DNA of 7,251 bases from Clostridia bacterium (lineage in GTDB: Bacteria; Bacillota_A; Clostridia; RUG12999), in NCBI GenBank assembly GCA_017558425.1, contig JAFYVD010000004.1, forward strand, positions 1 through 7,251, given 5' to 3'. The notes beneath the pieces were generated by a model, which was given only the letters and a program-made list of their open reading frames with translations, ran no database searches and had not been told where the DNA came from. Numbering within the stretch: the stretch's first letter is position 1; each line of letters opens with the position of its first letter. A program made the position numbers and the translations under genes. Below are positions 5,358 through 7,251 of this stretch, one piece after another.

Positions 5358-6359
5358 ATGTGGTATGAATCATCCGGCAAAGACGCCGACATTGTAATCA
5401 GCACAAGAATCCGGTTGGCAAGAAATCTCGCCGACAAGCCCTTTCCCGGCAGAATGTCTGCCGAAGATGCAGAAGAAGTCATTGCAAAAACAAAAAAGGC
5501 TCTGGAGGGCGAAAAACTTGATTTTATTAATGTTTCTGCCGCCGAACCCTTATACAACACCCTTCTTCTGGAAGACCATATCATCAGCAGCGAACTCATC
5601 ACATCCCGCACTCCCTGCGGAGTTTTTGTGGGCGCAAATGCAGGTGTGATGGTGAACGAGGAAGACCATCTCAGAATTCAGTATATTGTGGGCGGTTATG
5701 ACCTTTCAGGGGCATATGAAAAAATCTCTGCTCTCGACGCAAAGCTTGAAAAAGAGCTGTCTTATGCGTTCAGCGAAAAATATGGATATCTCACTAAATG
5801 TCCCACAAACGCCGGAACCGGAATGAGGGCGTCTGTTATGCTCCATTTGCCGGCGCTGACAATTTCCGAAAATATCAACACCATTATCAACGCCGTCAGC
5901 AAACTGGGCGTTACCGTGCGTGGAATGTACGGCGAAAACAGCAAGGCAAACGCTTTTATTTATCAGGTTTCCAATCAGCTTACTCTTGGCATTTCCGAAG
6001 AGGAAACTTTGAAAAAACTTGCCGATGTTGTGGATATGATTATCGAAAAGGAACGCCATATCTGCAAAACTCTGCACGACACCAATCCCGCAATGTTCAA
6101 GGATAAAGTTTTCCGGGCGTTCGGAATACTGAAAAATGCTTATGTTATGAGCACTGATGAGTTTATGAAACACATCCCCTATGTAAAAATGGGTGTGTGC
6201 GCAGGAGTTTTTGAAAATCTTGAGGCTCACCAGTTAAACAAACTTATAATCACCATGCAGCCTGCCCATGTCACCAGTCTTTTAGGAAGCGACGACATCA
6301 GAATGCGCGATGAAAAACGCGCCTCGCTGTTGAGAGAATTTTTTGAGGAAAAGAGGTAA
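5358..6359 (+). CDS. mcsB: McsB, protein arginine kinase
   Basis: A 333-residue enzyme that phosphorylates arginines on CtsR and on damaged proteins, marking them for ClpCP. The phosphagen-kinase fold shows ISTRIRLARNL (14-24), NEEDHLRIQ (100-108), CPTNAGTGMRASVMLHLP (148-165), and RGMYGE (188-193) leading to IYQVSNQLTLG. Using the spacing in Bacillus/Geobacillus McsB (Glu121, Cys167, Glu212), the catalytic residues map to E102, C148 and E193, all present, so it should be active. The C-terminal phosphoarginine-binding helix is visible as RDEKRASLLRE (317-327). The loop after E193 reads NSKANAF where Bacillus has GSEAVGN, an unusual change. The length is below the roughly 360 of Bacillus, mostly because the N- and C-terminal tails are trimmed. 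GGGGAGG (5343-5349) is 8 nt before the ATG. The partners mcsA and clpC flank it. Confidence 0.97.
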   Translation: MWYESSGKDADIVISTRIRLARNLADKPFPGRMSAEDAEEVIAKTKKALEGEKLDFINVSAAEPLYNTLLLEDHIISSELITSRTPCGVFVGANAGVMVNEEDHLRIQYIVGGYDLSGAYEKISALDAKLEKELSYAFSEKYGYLTKCPTNAGTGMRASVMLHLPALTISENINTIINAVSKLGVTVRGMYGENSKANAFIYQVSNQLTLGISEEETLKKLADVVDMIIEKERHICKTLHDTNPAMFKDKVFRAFGILKNAYVMSTDEFMKHIPYVKMGVCAGVFENLEAHQLNKLIITMQPAHVTSLLGSDDIRMRDEKRASLLREFFEEKR

Positions 6360-6365
6360 ATTCTT

Positions 6366-7251
6366 ATGGAAATAAATGGTTTTAAACTGACAGAACGCGC
6401 CGCTATGGCAATTCGCTATGCTCAGGAAAGTGCAATCGAGCTTGGCGGCGGCGTTGTGGGAACCGAGCATCTGCTTGTCGGCCTGCTTCGTGCCGGAGAC
6501 GGAATTGCGGCAAAAGCCCTGGAATCCCGCGGAATATCTTATGAAAATCTTTATGGTGCGTTAGAGCAGTATTATGCATCCACGCCCGAAGGAAACGGCA
6601 AAGTACAGTTCACTCCCCGAACCAAAAATGTGCTTGAGCTCAGCGTGATGCAAGCTCGCAAATTGAAAAATAACTACATCGGCACCGAACATATCCTTCT
6701 CACAATCCTTGCCGAGGGTGAGGGACTTGCCATTAGAATGATAATGGAGCTTGGTGCAGACCCAGCTGATTTATATGCTTTTATAATCAAATCACTCACC
6801 GAAGAAAATCCTTTTGCCTCAAAGGCAAAATCTGCTCCGCAGAACAATTCAACTCCCGAGCTTAACAAATTCGGCAGAGACCTGACAGAGCTTGCAAAAT
6901 CGGGTAAAATTGACCCTATCGTAGGCAGAAACGAAGAAATTGACCGTGTAGTGCAAATTTTAAGTCGCCGCACCAAAAACAATCCCTGCCTTATCGGCGA
7001 ACCGGGCGTTGGTAAAACTGCCGTTGCGGAAGGGTTGGCACAGCATATTATTAACGGCAATGTGCCCGAAATACTGAAAAACAAACGTCTTTTCGCCCTT
7101 GATATGTCCTCAATGCTTGCCGGAGCAAAGTATCGCGGTGAGTTTGAAGAGCGATTAAAAAAGGCTATGGAAGAAGTCGTTAAAGCGGGCGATGTGATAA
7201 TTTTTATTGACGAAATTCATACCATAATCGGCGCAGGAGCAGCTGAAGGTG
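6366..7251 (+). CDS. clpC: ClpC, AAA+ unfoldase of the ClpCP protease (5' part, truncated by window end)
   Basis: 295 codons are visible of a protein usually a little over 800 residues long. The Clp N-domain repeats lie at about 1-70 and 78-145. The two GTEH motifs place E34 and E108 74 residues apart, exactly as Glu32 and Glu106 in Bacillus ClpC, the residues that dock phosphoarginine tags. The first AAA+ domain starts near 166 with [13 protein letters not shown]. Its Walker A is GEPGVGKT (211-218), the pore loop KYRGEFE (255-261) has the aromatic Y256, and Walker B is [10 protein letters not shown] (277-286). The middle domain, second AAA+ domain and ClpP-docking loop lie beyond the window. 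The ATG at 6366 follows AGAGG, which sits at the end of mcsB, 9 nt upstream. With McsB next door it forms the tagging and unfolding pair. The conserved GTEH pair and the [13 protein letters not shown] block favour ClpC over ClpB or ClpE. Confidence 0.96.
   Translation, partial: MEINGFKLTERAAMAIRYAQESAIELGGGVVGTEHLLVGLLRAGDGIAAKALESRGISYENLYGALEQYYASTPEGNGKVQFTPRTKNVLELSVMQARKLKNNYIGTEHILLTILAEGEGLAIRMIMELGADPADLYAFIIKSLTEENPFASKAKSAPQNNSTPELNKFGRDLTELAKSGKIDPIVGRNEEIDRVVQILSRRTKNNPCLIGEPGVGKTAVAEGLAQHIINGNVPEILKNKRLFALDMSSMLAGAKYRGEFEERLKKAMEEVVKAGDVIIFIDEIHTIIGAGAAEG

Noticed and set aside
5934..5947. Apparent loss of a catalytic glutamate in McsB (Lys196)
   Set aside because: The spacing from the conserved cysteine places the catalytic Glu (Geobacillus Glu212, Limulus arginine kinase Glu314) at E193 of GE, which is present. 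Lys196 replaces a nearby non-catalytic Glu, so the kinase should not be called dead.
5706..6230. Minus-strand open frame of 174 codons
   Set aside because: It is antisense to the catalytic core of mcsB, has no recognisable domain, and no promoter or ribosome binding site is evident.

Overview
This window looks like ordinary chromosome from a low-to-moderate-GC Firmicute, most likely a member of class Clostridia. The evidence is the CtsR/McsA/McsB/ClpC arginine-phosphorylation proteostasis operon with a heptad CtsR operator, next to an obgE-nadD-yqeK-LCP cluster of the Clostridia type. I cannot fix the genus from the sequence. I see no phage, transposon, CRISPR, tRNA or rRNA signal. Coding density is high, and both operons run off the window ends.

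Layout: two divergent operons share one 377-bp AT-rich intergenic region (4026-4402). Leftward (minus strand) are obgE (4025-2754), nadD (2754-2173), yqeK (2176-1559) and an LCP-family (LytR-CpsA-Psr) membrane protein (1569 to beyond position 1). Every junction in this chain overlaps, by 1, 4 and 11 nt, which suggests tight translational coupling. Rightward (plus strand) are ctsR (4403-4849), mcsA (4863-5354), mcsB (5358-6359) and the first 295 codons of clpC (6366 to the window end), with gaps of 13, 3 and 6 bp and good ribosome binding sites.

The rightward operon is a complete, self-controlled stress module. A near-consensus sigma-A promoter (TTGAAA, 17 bp, TATAAT) is followed at its start site by a cluster of CtsR heptads. 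CtsR represses, McsA activates the arginine kinase McsB, McsB phosphoarginine-tags proteins, and ClpC recognises the tag through its N-domain. The catalytic and docking residues expected of McsB and of the visible part of ClpC are present. The leftward operon joins a ribosome-assembly GTPase, the NaMN adenylyltransferase of NAD synthesis, an HD-domain diadenosine tetraphosphate hydrolase and a cell-envelope glycopolymer ligase.

The most unusual item is the LCP protein. It carries about 278 residues of acidic, probably disordered cytoplasmic sequence before its single membrane segment, where typical family members have a short tail. That tail holds about seven diverged copies of a D-[DES]-T-x-x-[IM]-P-like motif, which resembles phosphothreonine/FHA docking sites. 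Also worth checking are the four-heptad CtsR array at the transcription start, a 22-bp inverted repeat over the likely obgE promoter, and a diverged substrate loop in McsB. Nothing here amounts to a wholly unknown system.
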